Positions 25,953 through 34,357 are shown, counted from the stretch's first letter. The stretch: DNA of 64,000 nucleotides from Mogibacterium sp. (GCA_017512365.1 JAFWGQ010000069.1:1-64000); one strand, 5' to 3'. Notes: generated from the letters alone by a model not told the origin. Program-made: numbers and translations.

Positions 25953-26104
25953 GATCGTTTCTCCTTTCGGCAAATGCCATACTGCTTTGATTCTGTTTCC
26001 TTCACCATATATACGCTTCAGGCTGACGAAGGAGACCGGGACCATGTCAAAGCCCCATACCGCCGGGCCATGTCAAAGCGCCTGTCAGGATACTGCCGGA
26101 AACT

Positions 26105-27439
26105 CTAGACGAGCTCGATCTTCATGAATTTCTTCTTGCCCTTCTGCAGCACGAGGCTTCCGTCCTCGAAGCAGTCGAGTGTTACCGCGAACTTCTTGTC
26201 CGTGACCTGTTCGCCGTTGATCCTGGCTCCGCCGCCCTGTATCGTCCTGTACGCCTCGGAAGTCGACGGCTCAAGGCCGCTCTCCTTGAGGAGGGCTGCA
26301 AGTCCGAAGCCCTCGCCTTCGAATCTGGCTTTTTCGATCTGCATCGACGGCATGTCCTTCGAGACTCCGCCGCCCGCGAATACTTCGCGGCTCGTCTCGA
26401 GAGCCTTCTTCGCCTTCTCTTCGCCATGGACGAGCTTGGTGACCTCGTACGCGAGGATCTCCTTGGCCTCGTTGATCGCCGATCCTTCAAGGGCCGAAAG
26501 TCTGTTGACCTCCTCCATAGGCAGGAAGGTCAGCATGCGCAGGCATGTGTTGACGTCGGCGTCGTCGACGTTCCTCCAGTACTGGAAGAAGTCGTAGACA
26601 GGAGTCTTACTCTCGTCGAGCCAGAGCGCTCCGCCGACGGTCTTGCCCATCTTCTCGCCGTCGCTCTTGAGGAGCAGCGACACGGTCAGGCCGTACACCT
26701 CGTCGCCGGTCAGCTTTCTGGTGAGGTCGACGCCTCCGATGATGTTGGACCATTGGTCGTTGCCGCCGAGCTGCGCCATGAGGCCGAAGTCTCTGTGCAT
26801 GACATAGAAGTCGTAGCTCTGCAGCAGCATGTATGAGAATTCATAGAAAGAAAGACCGATATCCCTGTCCATGCGGGTCTTGAAGCAGTCCGCGCGCAGC
26901 ATGGTGTTGACGTTGAACTGCGAACCGATGAACCTCGCGAACTCCGTGAACTTCGCAGGCCTGATCCACTCCGCGTTGTTGACGCTGACTGCCTTGCCCG
27001 GGAGCGGCTCCCTGTTCTGGCGGCCCGGAGTGTATACGCCCTCGTTGCCCTCGTACTTCCACTCGTCGTCAAAGTCGATGTACTTGTCGAAGAGCTTTTT
27101 GAACTGTCTGCAGTTCTCATCGATGGTATCGATGGTCATGACCTGGCGCATGTCGGCCTTTCCCGAAGGGTCGCCGATCTCGCCGGTCCCGCCGCCGAGC
27201 AGGAATACAGGCGTGTGGCCGTACTTCTGCATGTACATCATGGTGATCATCGGGATGAAGTGTCCGATGTGCAGGCAGTCCGCCGTCGGGTCGAAGCCGA
27301 TGTAGAACTTGATCTTCTCTCTGCCGAGAAGGTCTCTGAACTCCTTCGGATTCGTGCACTGCGCGATGAGTCCTCTCTCCTCGAGAACGTCATACACGTT
27401 CGTGTGCTTGCTTACATTGTCAGGAATAAGTGACTTCAT
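26105..27439 (-). CDS. Tyrosyl-tRNA synthetase
   Basis: Charges tRNA-Tyr. Start at the ATG at 27439, 7 nt after AAGGAG. Class I signatures: LHIGH near residue 55 and KMGKT near residue 264 (a KMSKS variant). Residues about 375-444 are the S4-like RNA-binding domain (GGGARINGEQV). 444 residues, of normal length. Transcription passes through a leader with a tyrosine-rich mini-gene (27545-27604) and an intrinsic terminator (27469-27501), so expression is likely set by tyrosine or charged tRNA-Tyr supply. No T-box motif is visible in that leader. Confidence 0.96.
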   Translation of the reverse strand: MKSLIPDNVSKHTNVYDVLEERGLIAQCTNPKEFRDLLGREKIKFYIGFDPTADCLHIGHFIPMITMMYMQKYGHTPVFLLGGGTGEIGDPSGKADMRQVMTIDTIDENCRQFKKLFDKYIDFDDEWKYEGNEGVYTPGRQNREPLPGKAVSVNNAEWIRPAKFTEFARFIGSQFNVNTMLRADCFKTRMDRDIGLSFYEFSYMLLQSYDFYVMHRDFGLMAQLGGNDQWSNIIGGVDLTRKLTGDEVYGLTVSLLLKSDGEKMGKTVGGALWLDESKTPVYDFFQYWRNVDDADVNTCLRMLTFLPMEEVNRLSALEGSAINEAKEILAYEVTKLVHGEEKAKKALETSREVFAGGGVSKDMPSMQIEKARFEGEGFGLAALLKESGLEPSTSEAYRTIQGGGARINGEQVTDKKFAVTLDCFEDGSLVLQKGKKKFMKIELV

Positions 27440-27468
27440 TTCTTTCTCCTTGTCCTCTGCTCTGTCAT

Positions 27469-27501
27469 AAAAACCGGCTCCGCGTCCGTGCCGCGAAGCC
27501 G
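27469..27501 (-). terminator. Attenuator terminator in the tyrS leader
   Basis: On the minus strand CGGCTTCGCG pairs with CGCGGAGCCG (10 bp, one T-G) around a 7-nt loop and is followed by GTTTTT, about 30 bp before the tyrS start. Its left arm can alternatively pair over 8 bp with CTGCGAAG near the end of the leader peptide gene (27550-27557), which would prevent the terminator. Confidence 0.8.
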
Positions 27502-27544
27502 TAATCAACGTCTGTAAAGGCCCTGTGATCGTCTCGCAGCAAAA

Positions 27545-27604
27545 CTATCCTTCGCAGTACGAAGCTCCGTCGTAGTAATAGATTGCCGGAACGATATTCT
27601 TCAT
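27545..27604 (-). CDS. Tyrosine leader peptide of tyrS (19 aa)
   Basis: Reads MKNIVPAIYYYDGASYCEG and stop. Four of 19 residues are tyrosine, three of them consecutive. AAAGGG lies 8 nt before the ATG. The codon run is followed within a few bases by CTTCG, which pairs with CGAAG (27550-27564); the same CGAAG arm can pair with the left arm of the terminator. Ribosome stalling on Tyr codons would cover the first arm and favour the antiterminator, as in the amino-acid operon attenuators of enteric bacteria. Confidence 0.8.
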   Translation of the reverse strand: MKNIVPAIYYYDGASYCEG

Positions 27605-27635
27605 TAATATGGCCCTTTCATTTTCAGATGCTCAA

Positions 27636-27664
27636 AATATACCACTACGCCCCCGAAGTGTCAA
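27636..27664 (-). promoter_or_regulatory. tyrS leader promoter
   Basis: On the minus strand a perfect TTGACA (27659-27664), 17-nt spacer and TATATT (27636-27641), giving a start about 25 nt before the leader peptide. The -35 lies in the loop of a GCCCCCG/CGGGGGC stem (27649-27675) that could also weakly end the upstream gene; no T tract follows it. Confidence 0.8.
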
Positions 27665-27687
27665 ACTACGGGGGCTCTCAGTAAGTC

Positions 27688-28893
27688 CTACTTCTTTATT
27701 GTTTTGGTCTTTGACCACTTTGAGACGTAGGTCTCCCCATTGGTTTTCTTGATCTTGCGTACCCTCACGTAATAATTCTTCTTCTTGTTCAGCTTCTTTA
27801 TCGTGCATGAAGCTTTATTCTTTTTGATATATTTCGACTTCGCGTTGATGAATTTTTTATTGTCGCTGTACTGGACCTCGATTTTTCCGAAAGCCTTCTG
27901 CTGCTTTGCTGTAGCCTTTTTCCAGCTGATCGTCATTTTGCTGCCGCTTCTTTTTGCTTTGATTTTGCTTACAGTAGAAGCATTCAGAGCCTTAGGTTCC
28001 GATGATGTCGCTACCGGGATCGCAGCTTCCTGACCACCCTGATCACTCGGCTTGTCACCTACGTAGACTTTAAGGATAAACGGCGCAACATCCTTTCTGC
28101 TCATTAACATTATCTTGACATCATTATCTCCCTCTCTCAGCCAGACTCCATCGACGGGTTCTTCAACGTCAAGCAGTATGGTATCTCCGTCCTTAGCTAC
28201 GAAACCTGCCAGCCAAAGTCCCCATGAAGTAAGGACATCCTCGCAGTAATATGTCTTTGACGTGCCGTCACTGAAATAGAGATTTACGCTCTCACCCGGG
28301 CAGAACGGTGATTCTATCAGAACTCCCTTGGATGTGTAATGATGCTCACGCGCCCACATAGTTAAATATCGTTTTCCGTCTTCATACATCGATACTTCTT
28401 CCGGCTTAACCGTCAAGCTCGAAAAACAGTACTCGATCCGTTCTACAGCCGGTGTAGTCGCTTCGACACCAATAGTCTGCGTTATGTTGTATCTGTATGC
28501 GCTTAGGGAATCGGAATAATAAAACCTAAGAGATACAGTGCTGTTACTGATATCGTAGTCTTTCCCATCACGGCCGATATCTCCGTAATAAATGCGGCTT
28601 CCATCGCTTTTAAAAAAGCCTGTCTTCTTATCTCTTTCGCCATATACCCCAACCTCGTCAGGATCCTTTGAAGTGTCCCCGTCATACCAGACATTGACTT
28701 TATCCCCTGCCTTTGGGAAATCAACAAATTCGCAATGCGTATAATCAAACTTCAATGATATAGGCTGACCCTCACTGTCCGTTATTTCGTACACAGCATT
28801 AGGGTTCAGGTTGGATTTTTCGGCAGCAAATGAAATCGTAACGCAGACCATCACTATAATAAAAGAAGCCAGTATTATTCTCAGCTTTTTCAT
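27688..28893 (-). CDS. Secreted protein with FnIII-like C-terminus (401 aa)
   Basis: Start at 28893 gives a clean signal peptide (KKLRIILASFIIVMVCVTISFA). Residues about 25-300 are beta-rich, with many Tyr, Asp and Gly, and not recognised. Residues about 315-400 resemble a fibronectin type III module of the kind found in clostridial cell-surface proteins (KITWKKA-like strand, YYVRVRKIK, ending KWSKTKTIKK). No wall anchor or membrane span at the end, so it is probably released or wall-bound through its basic domain. AT-richer than the housekeeping genes. It follows the secretion locus on the same strand after a gap of about 500 bp. Confidence 0.75.
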   Translation of the reverse strand: MKKLRIILASFIIVMVCVTISFAAEKSNLNPNAVYEITDSEGQPISLKFDYTHCEFVDFPKAGDKVNVWYDGDTSKDPDEVGVYGERDKKTGFFKSDGSRIYYGDIGRDGKDYDISNSTVSLRFYYSDSLSAYRYNITQTIGVEATTPAVERIEYCFSSLTVKPEEVSMYEDGKRYLTMWAREHHYTSKGVLIESPFCPGESVNLYFSDGTSKTYYCEDVLTSWGLWLAGFVAKDGDTILLDVEEPVDGVWLREGDNDVKIMLMSRKDVAPFILKVYVGDKPSDQGGQEAAIPVATSSEPKALNASTVSKIKAKRSGSKMTISWKKATAKQQKAFGKIEVQYSDNKKFINAKSKYIKKNKASCTIKKLNKKKNYYVRVRKIKKTNGETYVSKWSKTKTIKK

Positions 28894-29053
28894 TTTTATA
28901 CAATCGCCTTTCCGGCGAAAGATCCCAATGAATCTCCCTTGCAATCTTTCGCCTTTTTCGTTCTCCCGCTAAACTTCTACTGCAATGCTGACACACTACA
29001 AAGCATGTGGAAGTGAGTAGTGGGGCTATATAGCAGCAACCCTGTTCTGAATA

Positions 29054-29329
29054 TCAAGCAGAATTATCTTTTTGGTTGAATCTCCTGACGCTAACACGTT
29101 TAATGTTTCTAATAAGTATTATTGATTTCTCGCTCCTTGCGAGACCACTAGCAATACCGATATCCAACTTGGCTCCTAATTCTGTAGGATTCTTAGCCAA
29201 CAGGAGATAGTCTCTTCTGGCATTGACACGATACAGCCTCAGATTTTTGAGATTGTATGAGAAGCAGATCCCATCGACGATTCCTTCAAGGTCTTTTCTG
29301 CATTGATTCAGCAGATTAATGTCCTGAGG
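29054..29329 (-). pseudogene. Probable gene remnant, no start codon (91 codons)
   Basis: An open frame on the minus strand with normal-looking protein (DINLLNQCRKDLEGIVDG, YRVNARRDYLLLAKNPTE, KSIILIRNIKRVSVRRF) but no ATG and a stop just upstream of its first codons. It looks like the 3' end of a gene whose front is lost. Not recognised. The rest of the gap 28894-29393 shows nothing else I can support. Confidence 0.4.
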
Positions 29330-29393
29330 TTATTGTTCTGCGGAGCACTTGTCGCGTCAGGGATCAGAGTTCCTGAGGAGTCCCCACAGCGCT

Positions 29394-29924
29394 TTAAAGC
29401 ATTCCTGCATTTGCCAGATAAGACATCACTAATCCCAACACTACCATTAATATGCCTCCTGCCAAAAACATATTTACTAAAAAGGTATTTGTTGTTGGTA
29501 TCCCGAAATAGCTGTTTTGGGGATTGACAGGGTTATAGTGTATGTCTACTTCCTTTCCAATCGGCCACAATTCGGACATAATTCTATCGAAACTCACTTG
29601 CACTCCCGATTTCACATGAAGCCACCCTTTTTCATCTTCCCATGCAGTTGATAGTTCTGAAGAAGGTACTCTTACTGATTTTTTTATCCCATTAAACTTC
29701 TTTTTGCAATTGAACTTTTGTCCATTGACCTCGTATTCAGCAAGAGGAGCCATTCTCCCGTCCCCATAGTATAGATGATCGATTATTGTTCCTGTCGTCA
29801 AAGCTGTGCATTTTTTATTTCTGCTAATTGCACGGGTTTTAATAATAACTGCAACGGCTATAAGTATAAACCCCGGTACACCAAGAGTTGCTATTGCCAA
29901 TAAGGCCATTATTTGTTGCGACAT
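29394..29924 (-). CDS. DUF3592-type membrane protein (176 aa)
   Basis: Two membrane spans (about residues 8-28 and 148-170) bracket a beta-rich extracellular part, the DUF3592 layout; EYEVNGQKF and IHYNPVNPQNSYFG are typical strands. Ribosome site GAGGA. Last gene of the AT-rich effector cassette. Its place beside an LXG effector whose toxic end may act on membranes makes an immunity role possible, but this is only inference from position. Confidence 0.65.
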   Translation of the reverse strand: MSQQIMALLAIATLGVPGFILIAVAVIIKTRAISRNKKCTALTTGTIIDHLYYGDGRMAPLAEYEVNGQKFNCKKKFNGIKKSVRVPSSELSTAWEDEKGWLHVKSGVQVSFDRIMSELWPIGKEVDIHYNPVNPQNSYFGIPTTNTFLVNMFLAGGILMVVLGLVMSYLANAGML

Positions 29925-29955
29925 ATAGTTCTGTCCTCAATTATTATGGTAACTC

Positions 29956-30432
29956 CTAATAACCCAATTTGCTAATAAGGTCTTTTGCCTCATCCGCATT
30001 ATCTATTTGTGATGTAACATACAATACTGTGTTCTGGTTATGCAAAACTGCACAGTAGTAATCTGAAGCCGTAACTTCATATTTGCCGGATTCTTCTGAT
30101 GAATTTGCTACGATTACAGCAGATGAATCATCCGTATATGTAGCGTCCAAATTTTCGGTAAGATAAGTGTAAATATTCTTTGCAGGATTGATTCCTGTCA
30201 TAAAATAATACTCAAATGAATATTTGTCCCCATCTGTAGCCACATATATTTTCTGATATGAGCTATCCCCATTGGCAGAACTGGTTTGATCAACTACGCT
30301 TAATCCAAGTTCTTCCATTTCACTTTTAAACTCGTCTGCAGTATTAGGAGACTTCATATCCTCCCCCTTTGAGCATCCAGCAAGAGTTAATGTAAGCAAG
30401 ATTATACAGATTAAACTAATTATCCTCTTCAT
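29956..30432 (-). CDS. Lipoprotein of the effector cassette (158 aa)
   Basis: Start at 30432 behind GGAGG. A lipobox is clear: LTLAGC, giving Cys20 as the lipidated residue. The mature part is small and acidic with strands such as YKIYVATDGDKYSFEYYF (segment approximate) and KYEVTASDYYCAVL. Overlaps the preceding gene by 17 bp. Surface-exposed; could be an immunity or accessory protein for the neighbouring LXG effector. No family recognised. Confidence 0.7.
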   Translation of the reverse strand: MKRIISLICIILLTLTLAGCSKGEDMKSPNTADEFKSEMEELGLSVVDQTSSANGDSSYQKIYVATDGDKYSFEYYFMTGINPAKNIYTYLTENLDATYTDDSSAVIVANSSEESGKYEVTASDYYCAVLHNQNTVLYVTSQIDNADEAKDLISKLGY

Positions 30433-30880
30433 CTCTATCCTCCACATATGTTACCCGTGTGTCTTCTACAGAATATTTTATTTCTTTATTCGTAAAGTCT
30501 CTGTCCTCAGTTAAGCCCTTGACAGGAATATTAAAATGTGCCAATACTGCCTCATTTCTATCAATATTTCCCATGAAATCCCTATCAAAATCAACGGTCA
30601 TATTTGCTATCTGAACACCATCCATATCAGGTGAAAAATGGATTTTACAGTGGATTTCACATATTGAGCGAGGCAGTTTATTTACAAATGCAATCACCGT
30701 AGTCATTCTTTTCTCGAAGTCATGGTAAATACCTCTAAGCAAAACCACGTGCAGAGTTTCTTCATCTCCGAAATCGATACTCTGAAGGTATTCTTCAACA
30801 GACTCTAACTCCCGTTGAACATCCTTATCATCTGCCTGGAATGCCAATGCCCTAGGCAATAGAACTTCGCAATTTTTCAT
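30416..30880 (-). CDS. Soluble protein of the effector cassette (154 aa)
   Basis: Start at 30880 behind GAGGTG. No signal peptide or span. Mixed alpha/beta, acidic at the C-terminus (EDRDEEDN). It lies between the coiled-coil DUF5082-like gene and the lipoprotein, overlapping the latter. Unrecognised; a chaperone or cytosolic immunity protein would fit the context. Confidence 0.55.
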   Translation of the reverse strand: MKNCEVLLPRALAFQADDKDVQRELESVEEYLQSIDFGDEETLHVVLLRGIYHDFEKRMTTVIAFVNKLPRSICEIHCKIHFSPDMDGVQIANMTVDFDRDFMGNIDRNEAVLAHFNIPVKGLTEDRDFTNKEIKYSVEDTRVTYVEDRDEEDN

Positions 30881-30890
30881 CTGATTCACC

Positions 30891-31310
30891 TCAATTTGCC
30901 CAATTTTCAATTTTTGTCTGTACTGTATGAAACGCTTTTCCCAACGATCCAATCGGTCCTAAACAATCTGAAGCCAGGTTTTTCTGACGGAGTATTTCAT
31001 CATTCAGTCTATCGAGATTTATGTCTATATTTCTAATTACAGTGTCGTACGAGTTTAATAGATTTTCAATCTCAGGCTTATATCGGTACTCACAATTGCT
31101 TCCTTTAAAATCAGTAAACTGTTTTCCCGAATAAGAACGCACTGTCTTCTTATAACCCTGTATTGTATCTTTATCTTTTTTTAGCCTATCATAAACCTTG
31201 CGTATTTCCTCTGCCTTATCCAGATACGCCTGACGTTTTCTTTTCCAGTGATTCAATGAGTCCCTTATATTTGAAAGGGATTCATGCAGTCCTTCTAATG
31301 ATTCTGACAT
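30891..31310 (-). CDS. DUF5082-like coiled-coil protein of a type VII effector module (139 aa)
   Basis: Almost entirely helical with two long amphipathic stretches separated by SYSGKQFTDFKGSNCEYRY (approximate), matching small helical proteins such as the YwqH/DUF5082 group that accompany LXG effectors. Start behind GGGAGG. It directly follows the LXG gene. Such partners bind the LXG helices and aid export. Confidence 0.65.
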   Translation of the reverse strand: MSESLEGLHESLSNIRDSLNHWKRKRQAYLDKAEEIRKVYDRLKKDKDTIQGYKKTVRSYSGKQFTDFKGSNCEYRYKPEIENLLNSYDTVIRNIDINLDRLNDEILRQKNLASDCLGPIGSLGKAFHTVQTKIENWAN

Positions 31311-31325
31311 AGTTTTCCTCCCTAA

Positions 31326-32774
31326 TTACCAAGGCCATTTCCAATATATTGTAGGAACAGTAATGTTTAAATCAAATCCCAGTCCAGCTACGCCCTTTAG
31401 TTTTATAGAAGTAGCATTAACATTGAACAGGCGAGTTTCAATTGCCTTTTCGCTCTCAGCATACATTGCAAAAGCGCCCCCTGCACTAGCTGATGCGCCA
31501 GCCTCAACTTTAAACAAGGATAACTTTTCCGGTTTAGCTCCGGTCGCTCCCTTCTGTTTATGCTCCTTATATCCCACTTCTAAAAATGATACTCCTGCTG
31601 ATCCGCTTGCGGAAGCTGCTGTCGCTGATGCATCGACGCCAACAGCGAATTCTCCCGACTTTCTGTCAAATTCAAACGATGCCTTACCATCTGCAGTAAG
31701 AACCTCGACATCACCCTTAACATAACCATTAAATCCATCAGTGCCGATTGTTGCTTTGCCGTCGATTTTTAACAGTCCGATTTCGCCGGAAATATGCCCG
31801 CCATAATATCCATCCTGTCCGTCACCTACCTTGACCTCTCCCTCTGCATATGCGACCTTTGCTTCGCCTTCAGTCTTAATATACTCAGTTAATTGTGCAT
31901 AAGCATTAGCCGAAAAAACAACTGCGGCACCTTTTGCATATGCTGTTCCGTTTTCTAAGCCCACTTCGCCTTCAGCTCCAAGCCATGTATACCCAGCATA
32001 CGCATATACATCAGAGCACAATCCTGCAGCCCACTGTTTTTCCGATATAGCTACTGCGCCTGCTTCATACGCAAATGGATCTTCCTGGAGTTTAATATTT
32101 AATGCTAAATTTGTCTGCTTTTCATACCAGCTTTGATTAGATAAATCTAGTATTTTATCAGGAACAAACTTTCCATCCCTATAGCAACGTCCCATGGTAT
32201 TTGTTACCATTAATTGCAAAGATTCTATCCTTGAAATTAACAACGCAACATCAGTCAGAGCCTGACTGTCAACATCATTGATATCAGTATCTATCTCTTT
32301 TATTTTGGTTTCAACTTTTGTATAGGAGTCTATGACTCCGTCCAATTTAAGACCAGTGGTTGAGATGTAATTTGATGCCTCTGTGATTGCCCCACTCAGT
32401 TCTGCCTCCATACCTGAGAAAGTCTTTTTATATCCCTTAAGGTCGGTTTTGATCGACTCTAACCGGCTCTTTGCAATCACTCCATTGGCAGACTCTTCTA
32501 TAACATAAAACGCTTCTGCAATTACTTGCGCCAATGTAGCGGTATCAGCAACAATATCCATAAGTCCTGATATTATGTTTATGGTGCCCTGTGACAAATA
32601 TGTTTTGAAAGAATCGGCTGCTGCTCCCCTCATATAATTTGTATGGGATATCTTATATGCAGTTTTGAATTGTTCGTACAAGGCGTCTTCCGCTTTAGTC
32701 TGAAAATCAGCAAGCGCAAAGTATAACTCAGAAAGAGTAGATGATCTAAGTTTAAATGAGCCTTTACCTGCCAT
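31326..32774 (-). CDS. LXG-type secreted effector (482 aa)
   Basis: Start at 32774, behind AAGGAG. Residues 1-200 are helical with the LXG hallmark around residue 45 (YMRGAAADSFKTYL), as in effectors exported by EssC systems. Residues about 230-482 are rich in Gly, Ala and aromatic residues, with repeating short strands (GKATIGTDGFNGYVKGDVEV, split here for reading) and a C-terminus of PTIYWKWPW. The C-terminal activity is not recognised; alternating small residues and absence of obvious catalytic motifs would suit a membrane-active domain. Flanked by a small partner upstream and helical, lipoprotein and membrane genes downstream, i.e. a toxin-immunity-like cassette. Confidence 0.75.
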   Translation of the reverse strand: MAGKGSFKLRSSTLSELYFALADFQTKAEDALYEQFKTAYKISHTNYMRGAAADSFKTYLSQGTINIISGLMDIVADTATLAQVIAEAFYVIEESANGVIAKSRLESIKTDLKGYKKTFSGMEAELSGAITEASNYISTTGLKLDGVIDSYTKVETKIKEIDTDINDVDSQALTDVALLISRIESLQLMVTNTMGRCYRDGKFVPDKILDLSNQSWYEKQTNLALNIKLQEDPFAYEAGAVAISEKQWAAGLCSDVYAYAGYTWLGAEGEVGLENGTAYAKGAAVVFSANAYAQLTEYIKTEGEAKVAYAEGEVKVGDGQDGYYGGHISGEIGLLKIDGKATIGTDGFNGYVKGDVEVLTADGKASFEFDRKSGEFAVGVDASATAASASGSAGVSFLEVGYKEHKQKGATGAKPEKLSLFKVEAGASASAGGAFAMYAESEKAIETRLFNVNATSIKLKGVAGLGFDLNITVPTIYWKWPW

Positions 32775-32812
32775 TTTTTCTCTCCTTATTATGAACTGTT
32801 TGGTTATAAGTT

Positions 32813-33100
32813 TCATCCAAGCAGTATTTCTCCTAATGTTTTTGTTGCAATATCAGAATCCGTATGCATCCATTTTGCTTTAATACGCTGCATGGTATCT
32901 CCATCCATTGTAGCAAACGTAGTAAAAGACTCAATTAAACTGTTAAGGTCTTTAACGCCTTCAACCAGTTTATCTACACATTGAAGGGATACATCTTCCT
33001 TATCAACTGCACATTTAAGACCCCCTACTACAGCAGTAGCGTCCTTAAATTCGTCAACCTGTCCTTGAAATTCAATGGGTTTTAACAGTATCTCAGACAT
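32813..33100 (-). CDS. Small LXG-partner protein (TIGR04197/DUF3130-like, 95 aa)
   Basis: Helical, no signal, GGGAGG ribosome site. The pattern of an N-terminal polar stretch, then LNSLIESFTTFATMDGDTMQRI, resembles the short WXG100-like proteins encoded immediately before LXG effectors (segment quoted approximately). It overlaps the preceding gene by 8 bp and the following gene starts 38 bp after it. Likely forms a complex with the LXG helices to present the export signal. Confidence 0.6.
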   Translation of the reverse strand: MSEILLKPIEFQGQVDEFKDATAVVGGLKCAVDKEDVSLQCVDKLVEGVKDLNSLIESFTTFATMDGDTMQRIKAKWMHTDSDIATKTLGEILLG

Positions 33101-34196
33101 TGAATACCTCCCTTCTCAAAGCAACTTGTCCCTCGTTAATGATTGGTTTGATCTTCTCAGATACATTTAAATATCCTTCATATTCCAATCTATCCAATAA
33201 TTCCAGAAAATCTATCAAAGAGCATCCTGCGAGCTTCATTCCTACGTAGTCCTGATTAAAAAGTACAGGTTTCTTTTCCAGAAGCCTTCTGTATTTCAGA
33301 AATATGCTTCCCTTTGCTTTATTGAATTGCTCGTTGTCTATTGGCGTGCGGAATATTTTTTTAAGCGAGATCAGCTCAGGCGTAGATACGATGACCGATG
33401 CATCAAGCTCATCAACATTAACTTCCTTATCCTCGTATTGTATTCTTGCAGTCTCTATATTTGTCCATACATATCTGTCAATTAAGCTTATGTTATCGTT
33501 AAATGCAAAGTGTATAACGTCAATGTTATAGGATTCCCTTGCTGTTTCAATTATATGTGCATCATCCAATAAGTATGGATCTATTTCTTTTCCACATATC
33601 TCCGGCACACTATAGACTGGTTCTGACCTATCATTCAGTGAGGCTAACTCATCATCAGTTAAATTCCTCAAGTTTCCATTGACATAAACCATTAGTTCCC
33701 CGTTTATAATTATTCTTGAACCAATGCTGGTAAACTCTTCAAAACCAATTGATGTCATATCACGAATCAGACCTTCAAATGTATATCCTTTTGTAATGTC
33801 GGCTATTTCCATTGCTTTATAGCGAGCTCTGAATTCGCCATTTTTGTACGCCTCTTTAAAATTCTCCAGCGCAGTCTCTTTTACTTCATCAAACAGTGAT
33901 CTATCAAATTCCAAGCATCTGAAAACATCTATTAAGGTTGTCAGATCCTTTACCATTTCTTCTTTATTGCTTTTAATTGTAAAGCATGTTGATGTTTGCC
34001 CTATCTGACAATCACATTTTAAGTCATACTTCTTTTTAATATAATTGACTATCAAATGTGAAAAAGACAAATTACAGATTGCAATTTCATCATCTACTTT
34101 ATAGTATTTTGATGCAATACCATTATTATATCCAGCAGTGATATATACAGCATTATCATTATAGTGATGGTTATTGTAATCAATTCTTATTTGCAT
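33093..34196 (-). CDS. M16 (insulinase)-like protein without zinc motif, secretion locus (367 aa)
   Basis: The ATG at 34196 is preferred to a GTG nine bases earlier, which lacks spacing. The order of segments resembles an M16 peptidase half: an N-terminal strand pair (AVYITAGYNNGI), a helix where HxxEH would lie (SFSHLIVNYIKKK), a LCQIGQTSTCF-like strand region, a long helix (EFDRSLFDEVKETALENF) and the typical INGELMVYVNGNL strand. His is present but the EH half of the zinc motif is not, so it would be an inactive relative. It sits between the WXG100 gene and the effector cassette; a scaffold or chaperone role is possible. Similarity is by eye only. Confidence 0.5.
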   Translation of the reverse strand: MQIRIDYNNHHYNDNAVYITAGYNNGIASKYYKVDDEIAICNLSFSHLIVNYIKKKYDLKCDCQIGQTSTCFTIKSNKEEMVKDLTTLIDVFRCLEFDRSLFDEVKETALENFKEAYKNGEFRARYKAMEIADITKGYTFEGLIRDMTSIGFEEFTSIGSRIIINGELMVYVNGNLRNLTDDELASLNDRSEPVYSVPEICGKEIDPYLLDDAHIIETARESYNIDVIHFAFNDNISLIDRYVWTNIETARIQYEDKEVNVDELDASVIVSTPELISLKKIFRTPIDNEQFNKAKGSIFLKYRRLLEKKPVLFNQDYVGMKLAGCSLIDFLELLDRLEYEGYLNVSEKIKPIINEGQVALRREVFNV

Positions 34197-34235
34197 AGCA
34201 GTCACATTCCGTTTTCAGTGAATTGTTTTCCACTC

Positions 34236-34264
34236 TTATCAATAATTATTGTGATTTTCGTCAA
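34236..34264 (-). promoter_or_regulatory. Possible internal promoter before the effector cassette
   Basis: On the minus strand TTGACG (34259-34264), 17-nt spacer, TGATAA (34236-34241), just after the long hairpin that follows the WXG100 gene. Confidence 0.45.
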
Positions 34265-34269
34265 TACTC

Positions 34270-34334
34270 TTATAGTTGAAGCATGATGCCTGCATGATAC
34301 CCATGCAGGTATCATGCTTCATATCAAACTATAA
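34270..34334 (-). other. Long stem-loop after the WXG100 gene
   Basis: GAAGCATGATGCCTGCATG pairs with CATGCAGGTATCATGCTTC (one G-T) around a 5-nt loop, with an additional outer TTATAGTT/AACTATAA pairing. No T tract follows in the direction of transcription, so it is more likely a processing or stability hairpin that lets esx mRNA accumulate over downstream genes. Confidence 0.7.
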
Positions 34335-34357
34335 TTTCGTTTTAGGCATATGGTTTT

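Noticed and set aside
27440-27690. T-box riboswitch before tyrS
   Set aside because: No T-box core sequence is visible; the leader instead has a Tyr-rich mini-gene and alternative stems.
34270-34334. Intrinsic terminator after the WXG100 gene
   Set aside because: Very stable stem but no T tract in the direction of transcription.
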